Of a DNA stretch of 64,000 bases, positions 30,347-39,718 are shown in pieces. Source of the DNA: Bifidobacterium sp. B4142 (GTDB lineage Bacteria; Actinomycetota; Actinomycetes; Actinomycetales; Bifidobacteriaceae); assembly GCF_026537325.1 (NCBI RefSeq), contig NZ_JAFNMJ010000002.1:186001-250000 (forward strand). The letters run 5' to 3'. Made by a program: the position numbers and the translations under genes. Below the pieces are notes generated by a model. That model worked only from the letters and a program-made list of their open reading frames with translations. It searched no databases and was not told the DNA's origin. The first letter of the stretch is position 1. Each line of letters opens with the position of its first letter.

Positions 30347-33300
30347 TGTATCTCAAGGAGCTGACCCTCAAGGGCTTCAAGTCCTTCGCCTCGGCCACCA
30401 CCCTGCGCTTCGAGCCGGGCATCACCGCTGTGGTGGGCCCCAACGGATCAGGCAAATCCAACATCGTCGACGCCCTGGCGTGGGTCATGGGCGAGCAGGG
30501 GGCCAAGAGTTTGCGCGGCGGATCCATGGAGGACGTGATTTTCGCCGGCACCTCCTCCAGGCCGCCGCTGGGCCGGGCTCAGGTCACCCTGACCATCGAC
30601 AACACTGATCGGACCTTGGACATCGACTACACCGAGGTGACCATCAGCCGGACCATCTACCGCAACGGCGGGTCCGAATACGCCATCAACGGGTCCGACT
30701 GCCGTCTGCTGGACATCCAGGAGCTGCTCAGCGACACCGGGCTGGGCCAGCAGATGCACGTGATCGTCGGCCAGGGTCGGCTGGATGCCATCCTGCGGGC
30801 TGATCCGGCCGGCCATCGCGCCTTCATCGAGGAGGCGGCCGGCATCCTCAAGCACCGCAAGCGCAAGGAACGGGCCCTGCACAAGCTGGCCAACACCGAG
30901 GCCAACCTGTCCCGTCTGGATGACCTGATCGGCGAGATTCATCGGCAGCTGGGGCCTCTGGGTCGCCAGGCCAAGGTCTCCCGCCGAGCCGACATGATCC
31001 AGGTCAGCCTGCGGGATGCCCAGGCCCGCATCCATGCCGACGATGCTCTGACCTCGCAGAGGAAGCTAGAGAACCTGCGCTCGCAGATGGCAGAGACTCG
31101 GGGGCAGCTGGCTCGCGGGCAGGAGGATCTAACCAGGGTCAAGCTGCGCATCGAGCAGCTGGAGGGGCTGGACCGACAGTCCAGCCCGGCTCTGGAGGCT
31201 GTCAACCAGCAGTGGAACGACCTGACCAAGCTGGGTGAGCGAGCCGGTTCCTTGGCATCATTGGCCAGGGAGCGCAGCCGTTCGTTGGAGGCCGGCATGG
31301 TGGCCGACCAGGGGCAGGACCCCGAGGTGCTCAGACGGCGGGCCGACGAGCTCAAGGGTCAGGCCGACCAGGAAGAGGCCCAGGTTGGAGCCGATCGGAT
31401 CGCCCTGGATGGCCGCGTTCAAGCCCGTGCGGATCTGAAGCGACGGCTGGCTGCTCACCGGCAGACCATGACTGAGCTGCGGCAGGCGGCCAGAAAGCGG
31501 CAGGCTCGGTTGGGCGATCTGGCCCAGTTGGTGGCCAAGGAGGAATCGGCCCTGGAACTTTCCAGGCAGCGCGAGCGTGACCTGTCCCGCCAGCAGGATC
31601 AGCTTAGGGAAGGCCTGGAGCGTGCCAGGAACCGGGTGCGGGACCTGGACAGCCAGGAGGAAGGTTCTGACCAGGATGGCAGACAGGCCCTGGATCAGGC
31701 AGGTCAGGTCAGGGATCAGGCCCGAAGCAGGCTCAACGACCTCCAGGAGCGCGAACGCCGTATTCAATCCGATGCCATATCGGCCCAGGCCAAGGCCGAT
31801 GCCCTGGCGGACACGCTGGACCATCGTGGCGCCGGCGAGGCCCTGTCCCAGGCGGGGGATCCTGCCCTGCTGGGTGTACTGACCGACTTCGTCCGAGTGG
31901 AGGATGGCTGGGAGGAGCCCCTGGCCCATGCCTTGCACGACTATGCCTCGGCCCTGGTGGCCAAGAATGACCGGGCGGTCGACCAGACCCTGGATCGGGC
32001 CCGCCAAGATCGTCTGGGACGCGCCGCGTTGATTTCGGCATCAGGCCCGCTCAAGGGGGCAGACATACGACCCGGCGATGGCCCCTGGCGGTCGGCCGCC
32101 GACCTGGTGGATCTGCGGGAGCATCCTGCCGATCCTGACCAGGCCCAGGGGGTGCTGACGGCTGTCCGCAGTCTGCTGGCCTTTACAGCTGCCGTCGATG
32201 ACGCCGATCAGGCCCGGCTTGCTCTGGAGGACGGGTGGCAGCAGGCGTTGACCTGCCAAGGCGACCTCTACGACCGCGTTGGTGCTGTAGGCGGATCCGC
32301 TCCGGCCACCAGTGACCTGGCGTTGACTGCACGCAGGGATAAGGCCCTGGCGCAGGTGGAGGCCCTCCAGGATGAATCCCGGACGCTGCAGCCGCAGATG
32401 GATGCGGCCCGTGCCGCCCTTGAGCAGGCTGAGCAGCAGCTGCAGGAGGCGCGTAACCAGTGCACCGAGGCCCGGATCAAGGCCGAGCAGGCAGCCCGGG
32501 AGCTGGCAGCGGCCCGCAAGGAATCGGATCGGGCCCAGGCCGGGGTCAAGGATCTGGACGACCGGCTGGCCCAGGTGCGCGACCAGGTACGCACCCACGA
32601 ACTCAAACTGGAAGATCTGAAAGCCGGCCTGGCCCGTGCCCAGGAGGATGGGGATTCTGACTCGGATGATCCGGAGGGCATGGAAGACCGGCAGCATGAA
32701 TTGGAGACGGCCCTGGACCAGGCCCGCACCGCCGAGATGGAGGCCAAGCTGACCTGGACGGAGGGCGACCGGCGGCATGCCTCCCTGCTGCGGCAGATTG
32801 ATCTGCTGCGGGATCAGGCCGACCAGGCCGAACGCCATCGTCAGCGGATAGGTGAGGAAAACCGTCGTCGCAAGGCCGGCATGGCCTCCCTGGGGCTGAT
32901 CGCGCTCAAGGCCGACCTGCTGGCCCAGCTGATCAAGGGGAGGATGGAGCATGCGGCCCGCCGCCGGGACCAACTCAGGGCCAAGGCTTCGGCCCACGAC
33001 AAGGAGCTGACCGATCTGCGGGCCAGCAGGGACAATCTGGAGCCCAAGGTGGCCGGTCTGCGCCAGGATGAGCATGGTCTGGATCTGGAGCGTGAGCGCC
33101 TGGCCGGCGAAGATGGTCGCCTACGTCAGCGCATCCAGGATGACCTGGGCATGGAGCCTGAGGAGCTGATCCGCGAATACGGCCCCGATCGTCCGGTGCC
33201 CGTCCTGGATGACGAGGGCAATCCGGTGCCCATGGACCAGGAGGCGACGGAGGAAGACGGCGATTCGTCAACCTTCAAAACGGTGCCCTACCAGCGCAGT

Positions 33301-33984
33301 GAGCAGGAGAAGCGGCTGGCCAAGGCCAAGCGGGATCTGGCTGCCCTGGGTAAGGTCAACCCGCTGGCCACCGAGGAATACGAGGCCCTGGAGTCCCGTA
33401 ACCGCTACCTGCACGAGCAGCGTCAGGATGTGATAGGCTCCCGGGATGATCTGATGGCCCTGGTCAAGGATCTGGATTCGACCATGGTCACGGTCTTCAA
33501 GGAGGCCTTCGACGACACTGCCAAGGCCTTTGAACGCATCTTCGCCACCCTCTTTCCAGGCGGGCGCGGGCGGTTGCGGCTGGAGGATCCGGATGACCTG
33601 CTGACCACAGGCGTTCTGGTCGAGGCCAGCCCGGCCGGCAAGAAGGTCCGTCGGCTCTCTCTGCTTTCGGGCGGGGAGCGGTCGCTGACAGCCTTGGCCC
33701 TGCTCCTGGCCATCTTCACAGCCCGGCCAAGCCCCTTCTATGTCATGGACGAGGTCGAGGCCGCCCTGGATGACGTGAACCTGACCAGGTTGCTCAAGGC
33801 CTTCGAACAGTTGCGTGAGCATGCCCAGCTGATCATCATCACCCACCAGCAGCGGACCATGGGCATCGCCGATGCCCTCTACGGGGTCACCATGCGGGGG
33901 GACGGGGTGACGGCCGTCATCTCCCAGCGGCTGAAGGATCCGAATCGTTCCGGTCGTGAAGAGTCCGAGCCCGATAAAGGGTGA
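30346..33984 (+). CDS. smc: Chromosome segregation ATPase SMC
   Basis: This 1212-residue SMC protein forms the condensin ring that organises the chromosome. Walker A GPNGSGKSN is at residues 31-39. Two very long coiled-coil arms, rich in Q, R, E and A, flank a hinge around residues 490-640. The signature LLSGGERSLTALAL is near 1105 and Walker B YVMDEVEAALDD near 1132. It overlaps folC by one base. Its 3' end overlaps the convergent racemase gene by 68 bases, so the last residues are unconserved and the two transcripts run into each other. The partner genes scpA and scpB are not in view but may follow parA beyond the right edge. Confidence 0.95.
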   Translation: MYLKELTLKGFKSFASATTLRFEPGITAVVGPNGSGKSNIVDALAWVMGEQGAKSLRGGSMEDVIFAGTSSRPPLGRAQVTLTIDNTDRTLDIDYTEVTISRTIYRNGGSEYAINGSDCRLLDIQELLSDTGLGQQMHVIVGQGRLDAILRADPAGHRAFIEEAAGILKHRKRKERALHKLANTEANLSRLDDLIGEIHRQLGPLGRQAKVSRRADMIQVSLRDAQARIHADDALTSQRKLENLRSQMAETRGQLARGQEDLTRVKLRIEQLEGLDRQSSPALEAVNQQWNDLTKLGERAGSLASLARERSRSLEAGMVADQGQDPEVLRRRADELKGQADQEEAQVGADRIALDGRVQARADLKRRLAAHRQTMTELRQAARKRQARLGDLAQLVAKEESALELSRQRERDLSRQQDQLREGLERARNRVRDLDSQEEGSDQDGRQALDQAGQVRDQARSRLNDLQERERRIQSDAISAQAKADALADTLDHRGAGEALSQAGDPALLGVLTDFVRVEDGWEEPLAHALHDYASALVAKNDRAVDQTLDRARQDRLGRAALISASGPLKGADIRPGDGPWRSAADLVDLREHPADPDQAQGVLTAVRSLLAFTAAVDDADQARLALEDGWQQALTCQGDLYDRVGAVGGSAPATSDLALTARRDKALAQVEALQDESRTLQPQMDAARAALEQAEQQLQEARNQCTEARIKAEQAARELAAARKESDRAQAGVKDLDDRLAQVRDQVRTHELKLEDLKAGLARAQEDGDSDSDDPEGMEDRQHELETALDQARTAEMEAKLTWTEGDRRHASLLRQIDLLRDQADQAERHRQRIGEENRRRKAGMASLGLIALKADLLAQLIKGRMEHAARRRDQLRAKASAHDKELTDLRASRDNLEPKVAGLRQDEHGLDLERERLAGEDGRLRQRIQDDLGMEPEELIREYGPDRPVPVLDDEGNPVPMDQEATEEDGDSSTFKTVPYQRSEQEKRLAKAKRDLAALGKVNPLATEEYEALESRNRYLHEQRQDVIGSRDDLMALVKDLDSTMVTVFKEAFDDTAKAFERIFATLFPGGRGRLRLEDPDDLLTTGVLVEASPAGKKVRRLSLLSGGERSLTALALLLAIFTARPSPFYVMDEVEAALDDVNLTRLLKAFEQLREHAQLIIITHQQRTMGIADALYGVTMRGDGVTAVISQRLKDPNRSGREESEPDKG

Positions 33985-34660
33985 CCTGCGCCAAAACTGC
34001 CTGGGAGTCCACGATGGGCAGCTGCGGCATGGGGTAGGCCTCGTTGAGCACCGAGAGCTCGGTGCAGCCCAGCAGAACCGTGTCGCAGTGGTAGTCGTTC
34101 AGGAAGGTATCGAGGACGCCCAGATAGCGGTCCCGGTCCAGACGGCCTTCCTTGACGTCGTTGTAGATAAGCGCGCTCACCCGGTTCTGCAGGGCCTGGT
34201 CCGGGTCCACCAGCTTGTAGCCAGCGCTGTCGGCCGGGCCCTGGTAGATGGCGGCATGGCGGGACCCCTCGGTGCCCATGTACCCCATGCGAGGATGAGA
34301 TTTCGCGGGATAGTGCCGATCAGTCCAGTCGATGGTGGCCTGGGGCATGCTCAAAATGGGCACCGGGGTCAGAGCCTGGAGCCGGGGCAGAATCTGATGG
34401 GCGGTGTTGCAGGCCATGACCATGAAGGAGGCGCCCATGGCTGTGGCCTGGCGCACGTCCTCGGCCAGATAGGGGAAGGGATCATCCTTGCTGCGGCCCA
34501 GGATGAACTCGGTGCGGTCGGGCACGGTGGCGTGGTTGAAGACCACGTAGTCCAGAAAATCCTGGTCCCGGTGCGCACCGGTCATCCGGTCCAGCACCCG
34601 TACGAAGCTCTCGGTGGCCAGCGTGCCCATGCCGCCTAGGACGACGAAGAAGTTCCTCAT
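33917..34660 (-). CDS. Aspartate/glutamate racemase family protein
   Basis: This 247-residue cofactor-independent racemase has both catalytic Cys in place: C84 in MACNTAHQ and C199 in LLGCTELS. The N-terminus FVVLGGMGTLATE is typical of aspartate racemases. Its start overlaps the stop of the ATP-grasp ligase by four bases (ATGA), and the MurE-like gene lies upstream in the same direction. That context suggests it supplies D-aspartate for the peptidoglycan cross-bridge. It is convergent with smc and overlaps its 3' end by 68 bases. Confidence 0.85.
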   Translation of the reverse strand: MRNFFVVLGGMGTLATESFVRVLDRMTGAHRDQDFLDYVVFNHATVPDRTEFILGRSKDDPFPYLAEDVRQATAMGASFMVMACNTAHQILPRLQALTPVPILSMPQATIDWTDRHYPAKSHPRMGYMGTEGSRHAAIYQGPADSAGYKLVDPDQALQNRVSALIYNDVKEGRLDRDRYLGVLDTFLNDYHCDTVLLGCTELSVLNEAYPMPQLPIVDSQAVLAQVTLYRARTLHDRNDSDPSAAGR

Positions 34661-35901
34661 GCCAGTGTCCTCTTGTCACGGAAGTAGCGCCGGTAACGAC
34701 GCCGATAGATGGAAAACATGTGTCGAATCAGCAGCCAGCGTTTGAAATTGCGGTCTTTGCTGTACTCCAAGGTGGTGCCCCAATTCCCGCGGCGAATCAT
34801 GGTCATGGCCTGTCGCTTGTCCTCAGAATCGGTGCAGTATTTGCGGAAGATGTCCTTGGGGATCTCCATCCAGAGGCGATGCCCCCGGCCAAAGACGGTG
34901 CGACCGTCGAATGGGGTGTCCAGAACCAGGTCGTCCACAAAGTAGCGGGCCAGGTTGAATCCGTTCAGGGTGACCACGTAGCTGCTGCGGCCTTGGCGCA
35001 GATTGATCTCGAAGAGCTTGTAGACGCCGTCGCGCGGGTCGTACTTCATGTCGAAGTTGGCCACCCCGCTGTACTTGATGTCCTCAAGGAAGGCCTTGAT
35101 ACGGTCGAAGATGTCCTGATTGTAGTCGGGGATGATGGCCGCGTAGTTGCCTATGGCCTCAGGCGCGGGATCCTCTAGCAGGGGATGGCCCAGGAACATC
35201 ATGCGCACTCGGTGGTGGCGGTCCACGTAGGCATTAAGCACCCTCATGTTGTCATCGCCCCCGGGCACGAAGTCTTGGATGACCATCTGCGAGGTGTACC
35301 CGGCCTGGTAGGACCTGCGGATCATGGTGTCCAGCTCCTCAGGGTTGCTGAAGATGAAGGCCTTCTTCCTGCCGGGGAAGTCGATTCCCAGCCACTCGTC
35401 GCTGTCCGCAGGCTTCATGGCCACCGGGTAGTCGAAGGGCAGGTTGCGGTGGCGGCCGGCTTTCACATCATCGGCATCCACAGAAACAGTCTTCGGGTGG
35501 GGCAGGTCGTAGCGGTCGCAGAGTTGGTAGAAGGAGGATTTGAGCGAGAGGGACCGGTTCAGTTCCTGGTCGATGGCGTTGAAGACGAACTGTCCGCGCA
35601 GGGGATCGCCGAACTTGTCCAGCAGGTTGGCGTAGGAGTCCCCGCAGGGCAGCAAAAGCAAGGTGGCACTTGGGTGGTCCCGGTGATAAGCGTAGGCCCA
35701 CTCGTTCAGGGTGGACACGAAGACCTCGGGATTGGTGAAGTCGTCTACCAGGTGCAGGTCCAGGATCTTGCTGTACTTGGTGGGGGAGAGCTGGTAGTGG
35801 CCGAATGCGGTGGAGACCAGGCCGTATGCCTCGTGGAAGGCTCGCGCCATCCCGTAGGAGTTGATGTCGGTGCCCAGTATGACCGGTTGGAATTCTTTCA
35901 T
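34657..35901 (-). CDS. ATP-grasp ligase, probable D-aspartate ligase
   Basis: This 414-residue ATP-grasp protein begins FQPVILGTDINSYGMARAFHEAYG and continues YQLSPTKYSKILDLHLV. I recognise this pattern from the D-aspartate ligase of Enterococcus faecium (Asl), which attaches D-Asp to the side-chain amine of the third stem residue. The metal and nucleotide end of the site shows FEINLRQGRSSYV. The ATG at 35901 (MKEFQ) has GGTGG 9 bases upstream and was preferred to ATG 35922, which has none. It is coupled to the racemase gene. An alternative is another carboxylate-amine ligase of the same fold. Confidence 0.78.
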   Translation of the reverse strand: MKEFQPVILGTDINSYGMARAFHEAYGLVSTAFGHYQLSPTKYSKILDLHLVDDFTNPEVFVSTLNEWAYAYHRDHPSATLLLLPCGDSYANLLDKFGDPLRGQFVFNAIDQELNRSLSLKSSFYQLCDRYDLPHPKTVSVDADDVKAGRHRNLPFDYPVAMKPADSDEWLGIDFPGRKKAFIFSNPEELDTMIRRSYQAGYTSQMVIQDFVPGGDDNMRVLNAYVDRHHRVRMMFLGHPLLEDPAPEAIGNYAAIIPDYNQDIFDRIKAFLEDIKYSGVANFDMKYDPRDGVYKLFEINLRQGRSSYVVTLNGFNLARYFVDDLVLDTPFDGRTVFGRGHRLWMEIPKDIFRKYCTDSEDKRQAMTMIRRGNWGTTLEYSKDRNFKRWLLIRHMFSIYRRRYRRYFRDKRTLA

Positions 35902-35987
35902 GTGTCCGAAACCACCTACCATGTGCTCGTGCGCCCCACCCTGCCGTGGAGCATTCAGCTTTCCATCTTAGAAACCTGTCGGGATCG

Positions 35988-37556
35988 TCAGACCGTGGCT
36001 GCGCCGGTGGCTCCCAGGTCATAGCTTTTTGTGCCCAGAAGGCGCGCCACTACGTGGTCATCGCCCTCATAAGGCACGTGGCCGCCGTCTTTCTTGAACC
36101 AACGTTCCTCACCCTTGCCGATGACCAGAGTGACCCGCAGACGGTCACCTGGCAGGCCCGGATCTCCCAAGGCCTGTTTGATGGCCTGGACCCTGTCCGG
36201 TTCGATGCTGGCATCCAGGTTTGGATTGGTCACGAAGCCCAGCATCTGTCGGTCCACTTGGTCCGAGCTCTCCCCAACCTCGTCGTCGGCGGTCAGGATC
36301 AGCCGGTCGACGCGGTCCTGGGCGGCGCTGACTATGCCCTCCCTGCGGTCGATGGCCTTGCCGCCAGCGGAACCGGAGACCAGGGTGATGAGGGGCTTGC
36401 ACTCGCCGTAGCGCTCGTCCACAAAATCCAGCAGGGCTGTGACCGAGGCCTTGTTGTGGGCGTAGTCGACGTAGACTACGCGGTTGTCGGCCTTGAAGCG
36501 TTCCATCCTGCCAGCGATCCTGACGTTCTCCATGGCCCGGAGGGCGCAGGCATCAGGCTCTAGACCCAGACTGGTTAGCATGGCCAGGGCAGCGGTCGCG
36601 TTCAGAGCGTTGAAATCCCCGTCCATGGACAGGCTGACCGGCCTCATGGCTCCGCCGGAGGGTCCTATCAGGTAGTCGCCTACCTTCCCGGGAGCCTTGC
36701 GAGCCAGGAAGTCGGCCTGCCGGGTTCCATCGCCGAATGTCGTCACCGGAACGCTGGCGGCGCGGGCATCTTGAAAGATCAGGTCGGCTCCGCGAGCATC
36801 GGCTCCCAGAACCAGCTGCCGGCTGTTGTAGGTTATGCGGCGCTTGCAGTAGAAGTAATCCTCGAAGCTGGGGTGCTCGATGGGGCTGATATGGTCGGGG
36901 GAGATGTTCAGGAATGCCCCCAAGTCGAATGTCAGCCCGTAGACTCGGTCCACCTTGTAGGCCTGGGAGGAGACCTCCATGACCAGGTAGCGCATGCCGG
37001 CGTCTGCCGCCTGGCGCATCATCCGAAAGAGGTCCAGCGACTCGGGAGTGGTCAGCTCGGATTCCTGATAGTGCCGACCGTCCAGGCAGTTGTCCACCGA
37101 GGAAAGCAGGGCGGCGCGACCTTCGGAGAGCCTGGACAACATGGCCTGCAGGAAGTAAGCGGTGGTGGTCTTGCCCTTGGTTCCGGTGATTCCCACCAGT
37201 GTCAACTGTTCCTGGGGATACTCATAAAAGGCAGCGGCCAGCAGGCTCATGGATTTGCGCACGTCGTTGACGATGATCCCCGGGGCCTTGGTGCGGGCGG
37301 ACAGGTCCTGCTGGGCCACATAGGCCTTCGGCCCCTCGGGATCGCAAGCATCCAGATATTCGGGTAGGAAGCGGCCCTTGCAGAAGAGCAGACTGCCTGG
37401 TCCAGCCTGGCGGGTGTCGTAGGTGATGTCGGTGAAGGGCTTGGACGACTGGGTGTCTTCTGGAGCATTCAAGGTCCACTGGTCACCCCGAATCACCTCG
37501 CGCAGTTGACTATGTTCGCGCAGCAGCTCCAAAGTTGAAGCCATCGTCAGTCCCAT
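35988..37556 (-). CDS. murE: MurE-type UDP-MurNAc-dipeptide ligase, non-DAP type
   Basis: This 522-residue Mur ligase has P-loop VGITGTKGKTTT at residues 121-132, VMEVSSQAYKVDRV for the tripeptide-synthase site, and a C-terminal ligase domain with YVDYAHNKASVTALL. The segment where DAP-adding MurE has DNPR reads ILTADDEVGESSDQ instead, so lysine or ornithine is the more likely third residue. It precedes a D-Asp-ligase-like gene and an aspartate racemase on the same strand, consistent with stem-peptide and cross-bridge synthesis. ATG 37556 has GGGGGAA upstream; ATG 37544 is an alternative. Confidence 0.85.
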   Translation of the reverse strand: MGLTMASTLELLREHSQLREVIRGDQWTLNAPEDTQSSKPFTDITYDTRQAGPGSLLFCKGRFLPEYLDACDPEGPKAYVAQQDLSARTKAPGIIVNDVRKSMSLLAAAFYEYPQEQLTLVGITGTKGKTTTAYFLQAMLSRLSEGRAALLSSVDNCLDGRHYQESELTTPESLDLFRMMRQAADAGMRYLVMEVSSQAYKVDRVYGLTFDLGAFLNISPDHISPIEHPSFEDYFYCKRRITYNSRQLVLGADARGADLIFQDARAASVPVTTFGDGTRQADFLARKAPGKVGDYLIGPSGGAMRPVSLSMDGDFNALNATAALAMLTSLGLEPDACALRAMENVRIAGRMERFKADNRVVYVDYAHNKASVTALLDFVDERYGECKPLITLVSGSAGGKAIDRREGIVSAAQDRVDRLILTADDEVGESSDQVDRQMLGFVTNPNLDASIEPDRVQAIKQALGDPGLPGDRLRVTLVIGKGEERWFKKDGGHVPYEGDDHVVARLLGTKSYDLGATGAATV

Positions 37557-37729
37557 GCCGGCTTCCCCCTGTCTGTATGTGTGTCACTGCAGCTGGTTCC
37601 GCCCCGATTGGTGATCCCGATCGAGACCGGATACAAGTCTAAACCGCCGCAAGGCCAAGGCAGGAGGATCCGACGACTCCTTGACTGAATGGACAAAAGC
37701 AGGGAGCGCATCGGTCTTGGAGCTGAGCC
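37557..37729. other. Short intergenic region upstream of murE-like gene
   Basis: This 173-base gap lies between the murE-like start and the exonuclease stop, both on the minus strand. It probably holds the promoter of the wall-synthesis set, but no box pair with good spacing was found. Confidence 0.3.
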
Positions 37730-38488
37730 TCAGAGCCAGGAGTCGGTGACCGGGCGGCGGCCCTGGGAGATCAGGTGCTGGTTGAAGCGGTCCCGCCACT
37801 TGGCCTGCGCCTGTCGCTGCCAGTCCATAAGGGAGTCCATGGTGATTCGGGCCACCTGGGGGAAGAGGGTGGTCATGGGCTTGATCAGGTCCACGGCCGC
37901 AACCGTATCCGCCGTGGCATTGTGGAAGTTCCCATGCGGGATGACGCCGTAGTACTCGCTGGTCAGCCCCAGAGTGCGGCGGCCCGACCGATGGGAGATC
38001 TCCCTGTCCAGGACCAGAGGGTCCACCACCAGCAGATCGCCCTTGCTTAGGGGCTTGGCCGAACCCGCGCACCAGCGGGCGATGTCCCCGTCCAGCATCT
38101 GCACGTCGAAGGGGGCGTTGTAGGCCAGCAGGGGGATGCGCTTATCCTGGGCGCGGGCAATGAATCCGGCCATCTGCTCGGTGGCCAGCTCAGGCTCCAT
38201 GCCCTCGGCGGCCAGCTGCTGATCAGTGAACCCGTTGACCCGACTCGCCCCCTTGCTGATATGCCGGTGCGGATTGACTATCCAGGTGGCTATTGCATCC
38301 CCTGAGTAGCCCTTGGCCGGGTCGCGCAGAACCAGGCTGGCCGAAACAATGCCATCCTTGCCCGGTCTGGTGCCCGTGGTCTCGGTGTCGAACCCCAGAA
38401 GCCAGGAGTCCCCCAGGCGAGTCGACCCCTCTTGCTGCGGGGCGGACTGAAGCGCCTGCTCCATGCTTGGATACTCGGTGTTTTCCAT
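37730..38488 (-). CDS. DnaQ-like 3'-5' exonuclease
   Basis: This 252-residue DEDDh exonuclease has motif I GFDTETTGT (D34, E36), motif II YNAPFDVQML and motif III HNATADTVAA. It lacks a polymerase domain, so it is a stand-alone proofreading, repair or RNA-processing exonuclease of the epsilon-subunit type. About 25 non-conserved residues precede motif I. It is divergent from the SigH-type sigma gene across an 89-base gap. Confidence 0.88.
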   Translation of the reverse strand: MENTEYPSMEQALQSAPQQEGSTRLGDSWLLGFDTETTGTRPGKDGIVSASLVLRDPAKGYSGDAIATWIVNPHRHISKGASRVNGFTDQQLAAEGMEPELATEQMAGFIARAQDKRIPLLAYNAPFDVQMLDGDIARWCAGSAKPLSKGDLLVVDPLVLDREISHRSGRRTLGLTSEYYGVIPHGNFHNATADTVAAVDLIKPMTTLFPQVARITMDSLMDWQRQAQAKWRDRFNQHLISQGRRPVTDSWL

Positions 38489-38564
38489 AAGCGTGATTTC
38501 TCCTCAGTCATTATGGTAACCGAGGACCGACCGGGTCGGAACAGCAACGGGCGAGGGGGGATGG

Positions 38565-38570
38565 CACAAT
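38565..38570 (+). promoter_or_regulatory. Possible -10 box of a leaderless sigma mRNA
   Basis: CACAAT ends 7 bases before the GTG start of the sigma gene, so transcription starting there would put the start codon at or near the 5' end. GGAAC at 38538-38542 resembles the -35 of SigH/SigR promoters, but the matching GTT -10 is absent. Confidence 0.35.
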
Positions 38571-38577
38571 AGGGGGT

Positions 38578-39252
38578 GTGGCAGATACCAGCGAGCTCGA
38601 AAGCAGAAAACGTCAATTCGAGGCCCTGGCCATGCCTGCGGTGGATGTGCTTTACCGACAGGCCATGCGCCTGACCAACAACCCCGACGACGCCCAGGAT
38701 CTGGTCCAGGACACTTTCGAGCGCGGCTTCAAGGCCTTCGACCGCTTCCAGCCCGGCAGCAACTTCGAAGCCTGGATGACCACCATCGAGCGCAACGCCT
38801 ATTTCAACCAGTACCACAAGGCCAAGCGGCGCCCCCAGAGGGCCAACGACTCTACCGGCGAGTACAACGACTGGGACATCTATTCAGCCTCGGAGCATGG
38901 GTCCGAGGGGCTCAAATCCGCCGAGCAGGAATACATGGAGACCTTCGCTCCTGAGGAGATCATGGCCGCCTTGGACCGGCTCAGTCCGGAACGCCGGCGG
39001 GTCTTCATCGACGCCGCCATCGACGGCAAGAGCTACCAGCAGGTGGCCGACGAGGAGGGCATCAAGATCGGCACGGTCATGAGCCGGCTGAACCGGGCGC
39101 GCTCGCAGCTGCGTCAGGAGCTGGAGCGGTATGCCCAGGAGCGTGGCTACCAGCAGGGGCGTGGGGCTGCGGGCAAGCCCTCAGCGGAACAACATGGCGC
39201 TGGTGCTGCCAGGCCTAGTATAAAAAAAGAGATCAGCAGCAAGGGGCACTGA
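38578..39252 (+). CDS. sigH: ECF sigma factor, SigH/SigR type
   Basis: This 224-residue extracytoplasmic-function sigma factor has region 2 (YRQAMRLTNNPDDAQDLVQDTFERGFKAF) and region 4 (LDRLSPERRRVFIDAAIDGKSYQQVADEEGIKIGTVMSRLNRAR). The sequence fits the actinobacterial SigH/SigR group for thiol-oxidative and heat stress. A poorly conserved tail of about 40 residues follows. The likely anti-sigma gene begins 39 bases downstream. The start is GTG 38578. Confidence 0.88.
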   Translation: MADTSELESRKRQFEALAMPAVDVLYRQAMRLTNNPDDAQDLVQDTFERGFKAFDRFQPGSNFEAWMTTIERNAYFNQYHKAKRRPQRANDSTGEYNDWDIYSASEHGSEGLKSAEQEYMETFAPEEIMAALDRLSPERRRVFIDAAIDGKSYQQVADEEGIKIGTVMSRLNRARSQLRQELERYAQERGYQQGRGAAGKPSAEQHGAGAARPSIKKEISSKGH

Positions 39253-39291
39253 GGGCCTCCGAAGATCGGATACCAGGAAGCGGGCAGGAGC

Positions 39292-39579
39292 ATGGACGGA
39301 CGCGTGGAGATGAGTCACTACGCCTACGATGACGGCGTCACCGTCAGAGTGTCCCACGCCAGCCTGCGCATCTATCAGGATGCCTCCTGCGTGGATCCCA
39401 GCGACAGCTTCGACCCGGAATCATGCTGCGACGATCGGGAGCGCATGGTCATCGAGGAGCTGCGCCGGTATCTGCGCCCCGAATGCGCACCGGACTGTCT
39501 GCTGGATCGGCTCAAGCACATGTTCGATCAAATGGATGAACTGGAGCAGGGGACACCGAATCGCAATACAGACAAGTAG
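39292..39579 (+). CDS. Anti-sigma factor, RsrA/RshA-like
   Basis: This 95-residue protein directly follows the sigma gene, in the position of the zinc-containing redox anti-sigma RsrA/RshA. It has Cys residues at SCCDDRE and at PECAPDCLLDRL, but the spacing C-x3-C differs from the usual H-x3-C-x2-C zinc motif. Either the motif is variant or the zinc site is built differently. An internal ATG at 39310 is an alternative start; neither start has a clear Shine-Dalgarno. Assignment rests mainly on position, size and the Cys pattern. Confidence 0.65.
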   Translation: MDGRVEMSHYAYDDGVTVRVSHASLRIYQDASCVDPSDSFDPESCCDDRERMVIEELRRYLRPECAPDCLLDRLKHMFDQMDELEQGTPNRNTDK

Positions 39580-39688
39580 ATCCAGCCGGTTTCTTGCCAG
39601 AGCAGAGGTTCTGTCCACCCACCCAGGCTCTTGCAGAAATCATGGTCATGCGTATGCAGCCATGGTTTTTTACGTATATATGCAAAAA
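39580..39688. other. Short gap downstream of anti-sigma gene
   Basis: No gene is seen between the anti-sigma stop and the bL37 terminator. It is a convergent junction, and the terminator at 39689-39711 may serve both sides. Confidence 0.4.
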
Positions 39689-39711
39689 CCCCGGCACCGT
39701 TGGTGCCGGGG
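39689..39711 (-). terminator. Rho-independent terminator of the bL37 gene
   Basis: CCCCGGCACC at 39689-39698 and GGTGCCGGGG at 39702-39711 form a perfect 10-base stem with a 3-base loop. On the minus strand it is followed at once by TTTTTGC, the T tract of an intrinsic terminator. It lies 7 bases beyond the bL37 stop. Confidence 0.9.
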
Positions 39712-39718
39712 CAGACGA

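Noticed and set aside
32041-33075. 344-codon minus-strand open frame
   Set aside because: It is antisense to the smc coiled coil and composed of the Gln/Leu-rich mirror of that repeat-like sequence.
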